From Candidatus Bathyarchaeota archaeon (GTDB taxonomy: Archaea; Thermoproteota; Bathyarchaeia; Bathyarchaeales; Bathycorpusculaceae): DNA of 64,000 bases. Shown one piece after another: positions 52,032 to 61,009 of this stretch (position 1 is the stretch's first letter; every line of letters starts with the position of its first letter). The position numbers and the translations under genes were made by a program. The stretch spans positions 117,057-181,056 of the forward strand of contig PLNS01000012.1 in NCBI GenBank assembly GCA_003141855.1, given 5' to 3'. The notes under the pieces were generated by a model. The model ran no database searches. It was not told where the DNA came from and was given only the letters and a program-made list of their open reading frames with translations.

Positions 52032-52571
52032 ATGAGCGAAAATAAAGATGTGTATGCCCAGGCAAAAAGCCAAATGAGGCTTTCAGAACGCATAGCAGCG
52101 GCACTTCCAGGGTTCCGCGGATACAAAGAGAAGGAACTTCGCCGCGAATCAGACAAACTGATTAGGAATGATCTAACCCTTAAGCTCTCCAAAGATAAAG
52201 ATAACGTCAGAAGCATCGCACAAAAAATAGCCGACAAACGTTATCTAGACGTTCTGCCAGACATCGATAGGTTAAACGCTAAAATGGATCGCATAACAGA
52301 AAAAGTAAACCATGCTTCATACGGTTACGCTGGATTCTACGATATAGTGAAAATCAAGGAAGAGCACCTTGACAGAATGATAACCTTCGACAACCAACTC
52401 CTCGACGAAGTTAACGCTCTAACCGCCAGCATCGAAGATTTAAAAGCGCAGTTATTGAGCAATAACTTCTCAAACCTCAAAGACAAAATACAAGCCATAG
52501 CTGACAAGTTTGAATTGCTCGAGGATACGTTTGATAAAAGAGAACAAGTAATCTTAGGAGTGACACAGTAA
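52032..52571 (+). CDS. coiled-coil protein of the SPFH module
   Basis: 179 aa, almost wholly helical with heptads (52-175). The opening LPGFRGYKEKELRRESDKLIR and HASYGYAGFYDIVKIKEEHLDRM are distinctive; I recall similar proteins next to SPFH genes in bacteria. Overall it plays the part that PspA-type coiled coils play beside YdjI (inference). Overlaps the SPFH start by one base (TAATG), so translation is coupled. Confidence 0.7.
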   Translation: MSENKDVYAQAKSQMRLSERIAAALPGFRGYKEKELRRESDKLIRNDLTLKLSKDKDNVRSIAQKIADKRYLDVLPDIDRLNAKMDRITEKVNHASYGYAGFYDIVKIKEEHLDRMITFDNQLLDEVNALTASIEDLKAQLLSNNFSNLKDKIQAIADKFELLEDTFDKREQVILGVTQ

Positions 52572-53551
52572 TGCCGCAAGTAATAGAATGGACAAACGCT
52601 GGCCCAGATGCCATAGTTTGGCGGTACCCAAACGAAGACATCACCTGGGGAGCCCAACTAATCGTACATGAATACGAGATGGCAGTGTTCTTCCGAGATG
52701 GAAAAGCCTACGACGTGTTTGGTCCAGGCAGACACACACTCACAACCTTGAATCTGCCCGTACTAACGAGCCTGCTGACGCGGTTGGCTGGTTTTGGCGG
52801 CAACAAACCCTTCAAAGCTACCGTCCTTTACATCAGCACCAAAGTCTTCGCTGGCAAATGGGGCACAAAAGCACAAACCACTGAACTCGCACCCTTGCAA
52901 GTGTACGGGCAATTCTGGTTCAAAATCGCAGAGGCATCCCTATTCGTCAACGAAGTCATCGGCGGACAAAACGCCTACACCACAGACCAAGTCAACGACT
53001 TCCTGCGCGGTTTCCTAAACGAGAAAATAATCGATGAACTCAGCCACTACGACCTGGTCACAGTCTTCACACGCTTAGATGAAACCTCAGTTATCGTCAA
53101 AAACTCGCTGATAGACTACTTTAAACGCGTCGGCATCGAACTAACCGACCTGCGCTTCGAAGGCATAGACACAACACCCGAATACCGAGAACGCTTATTC
53201 TGGCTAAAAACAGGCAGAACCGCACCCGAAGAAGTCCTGCGCATGGAAACAATCAAAAGCGCTGCTGAATCACTGGGAAAATCAGGCGGTGGCGGCGCAG
53301 CCCTAGGAACAGGCATGGTTCTCATCCCGCAAATCATGACCCCCCAAGGGACAACACAGGCAGCACCCATAGCGGCACTCGTCATCTGCCCCAAATGCGG
53401 AGAAAAAGTTCCAGCAACAAGCAAATTCTGCCCCAACTGCGGAACAACCCTAACACCACCATCACAAGGCGCAATGACCTGCCCCAACTGTGGCAAATCT
53501 ATCCCTGCCAACTCAAAGTTCTGTCCAGAATGCGGAAACAAAATCGCTTAG
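52571..53551 (+). CDS. SPFH-domain protein with two C-terminal zinc ribbons (YdjI-like)
   Basis: 326 aa. Residues 15-215: SPFH/band-7-like domain (WGAQLIVHEYEMAVFFRDGKAYDVFGPGRHTL...LQVYGQFWFKI), Gly-rich linker 235-250, then two zinc ribbons (CPKCGEKVPATSKFCPNCG and CPNCGKSIPANSKFCPECG). This is the layout of YdjI, which in Bacillus works with PspA at the membrane. No own membrane helix. Confidence 0.85.
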   Translation: MPQVIEWTNAGPDAIVWRYPNEDITWGAQLIVHEYEMAVFFRDGKAYDVFGPGRHTLTTLNLPVLTSLLTRLAGFGGNKPFKATVLYISTKVFAGKWGTKAQTTELAPLQVYGQFWFKIAEASLFVNEVIGGQNAYTTDQVNDFLRGFLNEKIIDELSHYDLVTVFTRLDETSVIVKNSLIDYFKRVGIELTDLRFEGIDTTPEYRERLFWLKTGRTAPEEVLRMETIKSAAESLGKSGGGGAALGTGMVLIPQIMTPQGTTQAAPIAALVICPKCGEKVPATSKFCPNCGTTLTPPSQGAMTCPNCGKSIPANSKFCPECGNKIA

Positions 53552-53562
53552 GGGCATCCTAA

Positions 53563-53901
53563 ATGAGTGAAAGCAACCGCCAACTCTTAAGCATCGGCAT
53601 CTTCTTTTTAACAGTTGTAGTAGCGATACTGTTGTTTGCTGTGGGGCTTATCGGTTGGACTTTGATTGTTCCGGTTGTTTTGGTGCTTTCTGGCTTATGG
53701 GCACTGGTTTTAGCTGGCTTAAGAGCAAGCAAACCGCAGAAGTACGAACGCGGAACCTTTAGCACGATGGCTTTAGGCTTATGCCTGATAGCTGTCGGGG
53801 GCGCATGGTTCCTGTTTGCCTTCAGCTGGATCTACTCGTTAGTGTTGATCCTGCTTGTGCTCGCAGCCTTAGCGATTGCAGCAGCACTAAAACGCAAATA
53901 A
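53563..53901 (+). CDS. small membrane protein of the SPFH module
   Basis: 112 aa, four membrane helices (about 10-30, 32-52, 68-85, 86-105). Starts 12 nt after the SPFH gene; probably the membrane partner of the module. No family recognised. Confidence 0.7.
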   Translation: MSESNRQLLSIGIFFLTVVVAILLFAVGLIGWTLIVPVVLVLSGLWALVLAGLRASKPQKYERGTFSTMALGLCLIAVGGAWFLFAFSWIYSLVLILLVLAALAIAAALKRK

Positions 53902-53976
53902 CTCCCCTCGAGCCTTTTTGGCTCTAAACATTTTTCTATCACATCTGTACAGTCATGATGCAGAAGGCAAGCTGTT

Positions 53977-55578
53977 ATGAGCGAAGAAACTATCGGTCAC
54001 GGCACATGGTACGACATGATGGCTAAGAAAGTCATCGAAAGAGAACGATCGCTAAATAGAGACATGAGTAAAGTGCGAACAGAGATGGGTCTTGGCGCCT
54101 CAGGTTTTCCCCACATTGGCAGCTTAGGTGATGCGTCGCGTAGCTACGCGGTTACATTGGCGTTGAAGAACCTGAATTGTAATTCTGAACTTATTGCCTT
54201 CTGCGACGATAAAGATGGTTTACGAAAGGTTCCCGCAGGGATCTCTAAGGACATGGAAAAGTACCTGGGGTACTCTGTTTCCAGCATACCTGACCCCTTT
54301 GGGTGCCACGAAAGCTACGGCAAACACATGAGTTCGTTGCTGCTGGACGCACTAGATAAATGCGGCATAGAATACAAGTACTACTCGGCCAAACAAGTCT
54401 ACGAAGAAGGCCTGCTTCTAAACGAGATTCGAACCATACTTATCAACGCTAAAAAAGTCGGCGAAATCGTCAAGCAAGAAGTGGGCCAAGAAACCTACAC
54501 CGAGGTTTTGCCGTTTTTTGCGGTTTGCGAGAAATGTGGGCACCTCTACACGACTAGGGCCTACAAGTTCGATCCCAAAACCGACAAGGTCTCGTATAAA
54601 TGTGAAGGCCTTGAAATCCGAGGCAAACTGATCGCAGGTTGTGGCCACGAAGGCGAAGTGGACATAAAAAGCGGCGAAGGCAAACTCACTTGGAAAAGCG
54701 AATTTGCTGCTCGCTGGAAGGCTCTGGACATTAGATTTGAAGCTTACGGCAAAGACATCGCCGACTCCGTACGCATCAACGACCGCATTTGCCGCGAAGT
54801 GCTCTGTTTTGAGCCACCTTCCCATGCAAAATATGAGATGTTCCTCGACAAAGGCGGAAAGAAAATTTCCAAGTCAGCAGGCAACGTTTTCACGCCGCAA
54901 GTGTGGTTCAATTACGGTTCGCCCCAATCGCTTCTTTTGCTCATGCTTAAGCGGTTCGTCGGCACTCGCACTTTGGGTGTTTCGGATATTCCAGCGTACA
55001 TGAACGAACTTGACTCCTTGGAGGAGGTTTACTTTGGCAAAAAACAGGTCGGCGAGAAGGAAGCCACCAAACTCAAAGGCTTATACCTGTACTGCTACGT
55101 CATGAAGCCACCAGCTAAACCCAGCGTTCACGTGCCCTACAACCTCATGGCGTTTCTCGTCAAGATGGCGCCCAAAGAATGCCTAAACGATTACGTGACC
55201 GAGAAACTGCAGAGTTACGGTTATTTGCAGAAAAACCAAACCTTAGACGCCAACCTATTGCAGCGCATCAAGTACGCGTTGAATTGGACAAGGGACTTTG
55301 AAGAAATCAAAGAAACCGAAGTAGAACTAACCGCTGAAGAAAAGAAAGCCATCGCTGAACTCATAACCAAACTGCAAACCGAAGACGACCCAGACAAAAT
55401 CCAAAACGCCATCTTTAACGCTGCCAAAGACAATGCAATAAAACCAGGCGCTTTCTTCAAAACGTTGTACCAGGTTTTGATGGGTGCACCGCAGGGTCCA
55501 CGTCTTGGTCCATACGTGCTTGCTATGGGAAAACAAAACGTGCTTGCCGCGCTACAAAGAGTACTAAGTAAAAGTTAG
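53977..55578 (+). CDS. lysS: lysyl-tRNA synthetase, class I
   Basis: 533 aa, archaeal class I LysRS. HIGH motif as HIGS (FPHIGSLGDASRSYAV, about residue 46), KMSKS as KKISKSAGNVF (about 293), cysteine-rich insert CEKCGHLYTTRAYKFDP. Ribosome site AGAAGGCAAGC. Class I type is typical of many archaea. Confidence 0.95.
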   Translation: MSEETIGHGTWYDMMAKKVIERERSLNRDMSKVRTEMGLGASGFPHIGSLGDASRSYAVTLALKNLNCNSELIAFCDDKDGLRKVPAGISKDMEKYLGYSVSSIPDPFGCHESYGKHMSSLLLDALDKCGIEYKYYSAKQVYEEGLLLNEIRTILINAKKVGEIVKQEVGQETYTEVLPFFAVCEKCGHLYTTRAYKFDPKTDKVSYKCEGLEIRGKLIAGCGHEGEVDIKSGEGKLTWKSEFAARWKALDIRFEAYGKDIADSVRINDRICREVLCFEPPSHAKYEMFLDKGGKKISKSAGNVFTPQVWFNYGSPQSLLLLMLKRFVGTRTLGVSDIPAYMNELDSLEEVYFGKKQVGEKEATKLKGLYLYCYVMKPPAKPSVHVPYNLMAFLVKMAPKECLNDYVTEKLQSYGYLQKNQTLDANLLQRIKYALNWTRDFEEIKETEVELTAEEKKAIAELITKLQTEDDPDKIQNAIFNAAKDNAIKPGAFFKTLYQVLMGAPQGPRLGPYVLAMGKQNVLAALQRVLSKS

Positions 55579-55615
55579 CGCTTTCTCTTCTTTTCTTTTG
55601 AAAAAATAAAGAGGT

Positions 55616-55816
55616 TTACCATTGCCTAGCCAGTGTTAAGCCGTTTGTTGTAGTGTACACCTCTTGTGAATAAGCAGCGGTCCAGCTGTCGTCCCATGTC
55701 CCGTGGATAATGTCTGAGGTGAAATCGAATTGTCCAATTGTTCCATCGCCGCTTGATTGAAGTGTTAGTCTTGAACCGCTTAGGGGTTTAATTTTGTTAG
55801 AATCAGCCTGTTTTTG
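55616..55816 (-). pseudogene. remnant of a secreted or surface protein gene
   Basis: Stop-to-stop frame of 66 codons with no start, ending in ARQW. Text such as LTLQSSGDGTIGQFDFTSDI and HGTWDDSWTAAYSQEVYTTT is rich in Thr, Ser, Gly and Trp like archaeal surface beta-sandwich proteins. It is bounded upstream by TAA and overlaps the leader of the kinase gene. Most likely the C-terminal scrap of a decayed gene. Confidence 0.45.
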
Positions 55817-55885
55817 TTAACAAAAGACTTAATTTGTTATTTCCCAATAATTACTAGTGTATCATCTCTAGTTTTGGAGGAATTT

Positions 55886-57511
55886 ATGGTTGAGTTCCAA
55901 GACTCTGCCAGCATAGAACCAAAAAAGGAAAAGCCCCCGAGGATCGTTAAAGAAGATTCCCTAAGAACTTGCTACTCGCCTTGCGCTTTAAATTTGGATG
56001 AAGCGCGGCTTAGAGATATTTTAGAAAATATTCCTTCTGCCGTGATGGTTGTTGAAAAGCCTGATGGCAAAGTAACCTACGCTAATAAACGAGCCATTAA
56101 ACTTCACGGCGTAAACCCTTGCGGCATTGAACTAAATAAGCATCCTGCAAACTTAAAGATTCTAACTTTAAACGGCAAAGTTTGCCCCACCGAAGAACTC
56201 TACAGTTACAGGGCACTGTTCAAAGAGGAAACTTTGCGAAACTCAACAATAATTATTGAACAACCTACTGGAAAGCAGTTTATTGTGGTAGTGAGCGCAA
56301 AACCGCTCTACGATAAAGACGGCAAAGTTAACGCGGCAGTAGCCGTTTTCGAGAATGTAACTGGTCACGTTAAGACTCAAAATGCACTCATGGAAAGTGA
56401 GGAGCGGTTGAAAATGGCGCAGAAGATTGCTCATGTGGGAAGCTGGGAGTATTACGTTAAAGAGGACAGGGCAGTTTGGTCTGAAGAGTTATTCCATATT
56501 TTTGGTTTAAAGCCTCAGCGGTTTGGTCCAAATACCAGTGAATATTTAACTCGAATTTACATTGAGGATAGGGAAGCGATAAACAAATCAATGGAGCAAA
56601 TGCTCTTTAAAGAAGGCTTATCTTCTAAAGCAAGTTTTGATTATCGTATCATCCATGAAGATGGCTCGGTTCGCATTATACATTCTGAGCGAATGGTTAG
56701 AGAAGTTGGCGAAGATAATAAGCCAACAAGAATAGTTGGAATAGAACAGGACATAACTGAACGCAAGCAGACTGAACAGAAGCTCGAACAATACGCGAAG
56801 AATTTAGAGGAGCTTGTTGATGAGCGAACAAAACAACTCAAGGATGCCGAACGGTTGGCGGCTATTGGGCAAACTGCAGGCATGATTGGTCACGATATCC
56901 GTAATCCGTTGCAGGCTATTGCTGGGGAACTGTTTTTGATGAAGCAGGATGTGGATGGTTCACCTGATAGCCAATGTAAACGCAGTTTGGAGGAGAGTTT
57001 GGTTTCTATCCAAGAGCAGGTGGATTACATGAACAAGATTATCTCTGATTTGCAAGACTTTGCAAGACCGCTAAAGCCTGAGTTGGTGGAGGTTGAGCTT
57101 TGCAGTGCCATACCACAACTGGTTGCAACCGTTAATGTGCCAGACAACATTCAAGCCATGGCAGAATGTGATACTGAATTACCGAAAATTAAGCTGGATT
57201 TAACTTTTCTGAAGCGCATCTTGGTTAACCTGGCAACGAACGCGATTCAAGCCATGCCAGACGGCGGGAAACTAACCATAAAAGCCTCTCAAGAAGCCAA
57301 CACGGTTTCCATCACTGTTACGGATACGGGCGTGGGTATTCCAGACGCGGTGAAACCAAAAATCTTCCAGCCCCTCATGACCACCAAGTCCAAGGGGCAA
57401 GGCTTCGGACTAGCCGTTGTTAAACGTTTAGTAGAGGCTCAGGGCGGCACGATAACGTTTGAGAGCAAAGTGGGCGAAGGAACACAATTCAAACTGTCTT
57501 TTCCTAAATAA
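55886..57511 (+). CDS. PAS-PAS sensor histidine kinase
   Basis: 541 aa from ATG 55886, which follows a perfect GGAGG. PAS domain 1 about 40-165 (RLRDILENIPSAVMVVEKPDGKVTYANKRA), PAS/PAC 2 about 170-290 (IAHVGSWEYYVKEDRAVWSEELFHIFG), linker coiled coil, HisKA with phospho-acceptor His336 in GMIGHDIRNPLQAI, HATPase with NLATNAIQAMPDGG, DTGVGIP and GQGFGLAVVKRLVE. No membrane segment, so cytosolic sensing. No response regulator adjacent. Bacterial-type gene, probably an old transfer. Confidence 0.93.
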   Translation: MVEFQDSASIEPKKEKPPRIVKEDSLRTCYSPCALNLDEARLRDILENIPSAVMVVEKPDGKVTYANKRAIKLHGVNPCGIELNKHPANLKILTLNGKVCPTEELYSYRALFKEETLRNSTIIIEQPTGKQFIVVVSAKPLYDKDGKVNAAVAVFENVTGHVKTQNALMESEERLKMAQKIAHVGSWEYYVKEDRAVWSEELFHIFGLKPQRFGPNTSEYLTRIYIEDREAINKSMEQMLFKEGLSSKASFDYRIIHEDGSVRIIHSERMVREVGEDNKPTRIVGIEQDITERKQTEQKLEQYAKNLEELVDERTKQLKDAERLAAIGQTAGMIGHDIRNPLQAIAGELFLMKQDVDGSPDSQCKRSLEESLVSIQEQVDYMNKIISDLQDFARPLKPELVEVELCSAIPQLVATVNVPDNIQAMAECDTELPKIKLDLTFLKRILVNLATNAIQAMPDGGKLTIKASQEANTVSITVTDTGVGIPDAVKPKIFQPLMTTKSKGQGFGLAVVKRLVEAQGGTITFESKVGEGTQFKLSFPK

Positions 57512-57597
57512 CAGGTTTATTTTAGACCACTATTTTTAAGTTTAAGCAAAGTATTTACTATTCTGCCCTTTTAGTTTCTGGGTATAAAGCAAGCGTG

Positions 57598-57676
57598 GGG
57601 CTCGTCGTCTAGTACGGATTAGGGCACCGGCCTGCGGAGCCGGACGTCATGGGTTCAAATCCCATCGGGCCCGCCA
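57598..57676 (+). tRNA. tRNA-Arg(GCG)
   Basis: Acceptor GGGCTCG/CGGGCCC with one G-T pair, discriminator G, encoded CCA at 57674-57676. Anticodon stem CCGGC/GCCGG with loop CT-GCG-GA. T arm ATGGG-TTCAAAT-CCCAT. No intron. TATA-like AGTATTTACT about 57550. Confidence 0.92.
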
Positions 57677-57691
57677 CCACTTCTAACTTTT

Positions 57692-60058
57692 TCAACCGCT
57701 TTTATGATACCGAGGATGTATTTTCTTTGATATTTGATACAAAAGACTGCTTATGGCTATGGCGAAAGGCGGCAGAGCTGGCAGGATATACCAGTAGAGT
57801 TTGGTTTGAGCAAAAGTGAACACCCCGAGCACTACTGCCATCCAGATAAGAATTAGAGTATCTGCTTTATGACGCTTAATCACCGAATTGAATGCACACA
57901 GCCCAACCGCAAACGGCAACAGTATTACCCAAAGCAGGTTTTCACTAGTTACTAAGTAGTTGAAATAGAAGAGGTAACCTCCAGCGTGCCCTTCAATAGG
58001 AGTGACTGTTCGCATAAAAGTGGAGTACACGAAATAGCAATCCCAGAAGTCCTTGAAGGTAAAATTCATGTATACCACGTAAGGCGCGAAGACCAACAGT
58101 GCGGTGCCCCAAAAAAGAGCAAACCGCTTTGTAAACAGAAATTTGATGCTTTTTTTTGTGAGGGCGAGATAAATGATGATTATTAACGGAATCAGCAAAG
58201 CCTCAATCTGCTTGGTCATTAACGCCAACCCAAAGAACAAACCGCTCAAAACCGCATACCAATTGGTATTTTTTGTTTCCTCGCTCTGAAGCGCAAAGTA
58301 TATGCTCGCCAGAATGAAGAAGACGAGTAGGCCATCAGTCATGGCGTGGGTTGCGAACGCATAGAAGGTTGTAAACGTGCCTAAAACTATCACTGACAAA
58401 AACCCTACCTGCGCATTATAGAGCTTCTTTCCCAAATGGAACACAGCAACCAACGACAAAGCGCCGAATATGGGGCTCCAAAACCTTGTGGCAAAGTTGT
58501 TAACGCCGAAGACTTGGTAGGCAAGAGACATCAGCCACATGAGCAGGGGAGGCTTGCCAGCCCATATCGCTGGTTCGCCAAAGGACCAAGGCAGTAGGTA
58601 ATTTCCACTTTTAACCATATGGAACGCCATTTGAGAGTACGTTTTCTCGTCAGCAGCCCAAAGCGGTCCACTTCCAAGACTGACAAAGAATACCCCCAAA
58701 AAAGCCACGATAACCAAAGTGCAGAGTGCATTGGTGTGCGCTGAAAACCATGACGGTTTTTTGTCAGAGATGTCTACGGCTTTTGGTTCTTTCTTGTTTC
58801 GCCTAGTCGAGTAAACGAAACGTACGATTGCAAAAATAACCACTACGCCTAAAGCGCCTGCGATGTCATCGAACAGAAACGTACCCCATGCCGTGGGACT
58901 GGTAGGTATCGAAGCTAAGGGTTCAGCGGTCGAATTGTATAAGGAAAAAGCGTACACGTGGTAGTCGCTGGAACCAACGTATAGGGTGCCGTTCACGATA
59001 GCTGGAGAAGAATCCACATTACTCCGAGTTGCATAAACCCACTTAATTTCTCCAGTAAAAGCATTAAGACAATAGAGATTGTAGTCTTCAGAACCAACAT
59101 ATACGTTGCCGTCCGAGACTGCAGGCGAAGACCAAACCCAATACCCCGTCGCGGTTTGCCATATCTTCTCTCCGGTTGAAGCGTTTAGGCAGTAGACGCT
59201 GTTGTCTTGGGAGCCTATGTAAATACACCCATAAGCGGCAGCTGCAGAAGAGGACAATGTGTCTTGCGTTTGGTATCTCCAAATTTCGGCGCCCGTGGAA
59301 GCGTTCAAACCAACGACATAACCGTCGTATGAGCCAATGTAGAGGCAACCATCATATAAGCAAGGAGAGTTGATGTTGCTTCCCGTGTGGTGATGCCATA
59401 TTTCTTCGCCTGTAGACGCATTAACGGCGTACACAAAAAAGTCATCACAAGCAAAATACACCACGCCATCTAAGACAGCGGGCGACGAATCCACAGGCTG
59501 CACGGTTGGAAAAGTCCATATTGTATTCCCATCTGAAGCATTCAAACAAAAAAGATCATGAACTCCTGAACCTATATAGACGCATCCATTCACGACTGCA
59601 GGGCACGACCGGACATAACCTCCCACTTTAATTATCCAAGCAGGTATGCCTGTGGCAATGTCTATACAGTAAACCCACCCATCATCTGAACCAACGTAGA
59701 CACGTCCATTGTAGACGGCAGGTGACGAGTTAACTTCATGTCCAGCTGTAAAATTCCATAGTAGTTCCCCGTTGGAGGAGTTGAGACAATAGAGATTGCA
59801 ATCCTTGCAGCCTACCAAAATGCGACCGTTAGCTACCGCAGGGGAAGACCATACGGATGCATGCGTACTGTAATTCCACAACTGCTTTACCGAATTCGCT
59901 GGACCACCGCCTGTTGTGCCGCCGCTGCGGCTTAGGTCATGGCGGAATGTCGTCCACTCGTCGCTGGCACCTGAGGCTGCCGAAAAAGTGCCTGATTGAA
60001 TTAGAATAAGGGAAATGAGGATGATTAGCAGCAACCACTTGTGTTTTCTCATTGCCAT
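57692..60058 (-). CDS. beta-propeller fused to a GT-C glycosyltransferase (ArnT/PMT-like)
   Basis: 788 aa. Signal/anchor helix 8-28, then eight 40-residue PQQ-like repeats (SSPAVYNGRVYVGS-VYCLNASTGE-IW pattern, starting about 71, 111, 151, 191, 230, 270, 310, 350) with many NAS sequons, a helix at 400-418, and from 440 a polytopic GT-C domain: DE motif at D470-E471 (LWAADEKTYSQMAFHMV), KPPLLMWLMSLAYQVFG, ATRFWSPIFGALSL, THAMTDGLLVFF. This half matches family 39/83 enzymes that move a sugar from a polyprenyl-phosphate carrier. The fusion is unusual. Minus-strand TATA-like TTTAATATA about 60094. ATG 60052 is an alternative start. Confidence 0.88.
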   Translation of the reverse strand: MAMRKHKWLLLIILISLILIQSGTFSAASGASDEWTTFRHDLSRSGGTTGGGPANSVKQLWNYSTHASVWSSPAVANGRILVGCKDCNLYCLNSSNGELLWNFTAGHEVNSSPAVYNGRVYVGSDDGWVYCIDIATGIPAWIIKVGGYVRSCPAVVNGCVYIGSGVHDLFCLNASDGNTIWTFPTVQPVDSSPAVLDGVVYFACDDFFVYAVNASTGEEIWHHHTGSNINSPCLYDGCLYIGSYDGYVVGLNASTGAEIWRYQTQDTLSSSAAAAYGCIYIGSQDNSVYCLNASTGEKIWQTATGYWVWSSPAVSDGNVYVGSEDYNLYCLNAFTGEIKWVYATRSNVDSSPAIVNGTLYVGSSDYHVYAFSLYNSTAEPLASIPTSPTAWGTFLFDDIAGALGVVVIFAIVRFVYSTRRNKKEPKAVDISDKKPSWFSAHTNALCTLVIVAFLGVFFVSLGSGPLWAADEKTYSQMAFHMVKSGNYLLPWSFGEPAIWAGKPPLLMWLMSLAYQVFGVNNFATRFWSPIFGALSLVAVFHLGKKLYNAQVGFLSVIVLGTFTTFYAFATHAMTDGLLVFFILASIYFALQSEETKNTNWYAVLSGLFFGLALMTKQIEALLIPLIIIIYLALTKKSIKFLFTKRFALFWGTALLVFAPYVVYMNFTFKDFWDCYFVYSTFMRTVTPIEGHAGGYLFYFNYLVTSENLLWVILLPFAVGLCAFNSVIKRHKADTLILIWMAVVLGVFTFAQTKLYWYILPALPPFAIAISSLLYQISKKIHPRYHKSG

Positions 60059-60180
60059 CCTTACAAACGATTACATGCAAGAGCAGAATATATTAAACCT
60101 ATTGAACATCGCGTCCTGCCAAGAACCCTCTTAGAGTCAAAAAATTTTCATCGCTCAGAACCAATCGTGCCTACGGTGAC

Positions 60181-60207
60181 TGCTTTAAATAAGGGGGCTA
60201 TAGTCAC
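60181..60207 (+). repeat. TTTAAATAAGGGGG element, second copy
   Basis: TGCTTTAAATAAGGGGG followed by CTATAGTCA, matching 24090-24114 (TGCTTTAAATAAGGGGG, TATAGCCA). Reads like a strong TATA box but has no plus-strand gene downstream. The rest of the 212-bp spacer 60059-60270 holds only the promoter of the fusion gene. Confidence 0.45.
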
Positions 60208-60270
60208 TTTTGAGCACTGTACTCTAAGACTGCAAAATACTTCTGTCACTAAAAATGAAGAAAGGGTGTT

Positions 60271-60954
60271 TTATTCTCTGCTTGAGAGCACTATGATGTA
60301 GTCTGCTGTGTCAGCGCACATGTCTGCTGCTTGCTCGATGAACTCGATTAGGTCGTCGAAGATTACCATGGCTCCACAGTTTATGTTTACACCGTACTTA
60401 ACGAATAGGCTTTTGGCTTTAAGGTATTCAATGTCGATTGCGTGTTCGATTTCGCCGACTGCTCTTGCTTCTTTTATGGCTTCGTTGGGGTTGGATGAGA
60501 TTTTCTCGATGCTGCCTCTTAGGGCTTGAGCTATCTCCACCAGCTTTCCAGTCATGTAAACAGTCTTTTGGGATAGTTCCTGTGGAATGTCAGCTTCGGC
60601 AAGCATTTCAAGGCATCTAGCTGCGTCTTTGGTGTGGTCTGCCAGAGTATCTAACCGTTTAACAAGATGCAACAGGTCTTCGCGGTAATCAGCAACCAAT
60701 GCTGCACCCTTCGATAACTCCATGAAAACGTCTGTTCGCAGAGCGTCAACTTCCTCTTCCGCCTTATACAAGTTTTCAATGTACTTTTGGGATTCCTTAA
60801 AGTTCTTCTCTGAAAAGCTCTTGGTTGCCTTATGCAGCCACGTTACGGTATCAAAAGCCTTCGTTATTTGCTCGTGAGCGAGTTCTAAGCCTCTGGTTTT
60901 GCGGCGTTGCTCAAACCAATCGTAACTTTTTTTCTCCACCAACACCATCTCCAA
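60271..60954 (-). CDS. DUF47/PhoU-like protein
   Basis: 227 aa, all-helical. EEEVDALRTDVFMELSKGAALVADYREDLLHLVKRLDTLADHTKDAARCLEML is the DUF47 core, related to PhoU; these proteins are thought to regulate Pit-type phosphate transporters, but none is adjacent. The start is unsure: TTG 60954, ATG 60948 and GTG 60945 all lie close, with TTTGGAG overlapping the first two. Confidence 0.88.
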   Translation of the reverse strand: MEMVLVEKKSYDWFEQRRKTRGLELAHEQITKAFDTVTWLHKATKSFSEKNFKESQKYIENLYKAEEEVDALRTDVFMELSKGAALVADYREDLLHLVKRLDTLADHTKDAARCLEMLAEADIPQELSQKTVYMTGKLVEIAQALRGSIEKISSNPNEAIKEARAVGEIEHAIDIEYLKAKSLFVKYGVNINCGAMVIFDDLIEFIEQAADMCADTADYIIVLSSRE

Positions 60955-61009
60955 ACTTAATAAAGAATAATTCTTGCTTTCAGATATAACCCTTCTCTAA
61001 CTATAATAA

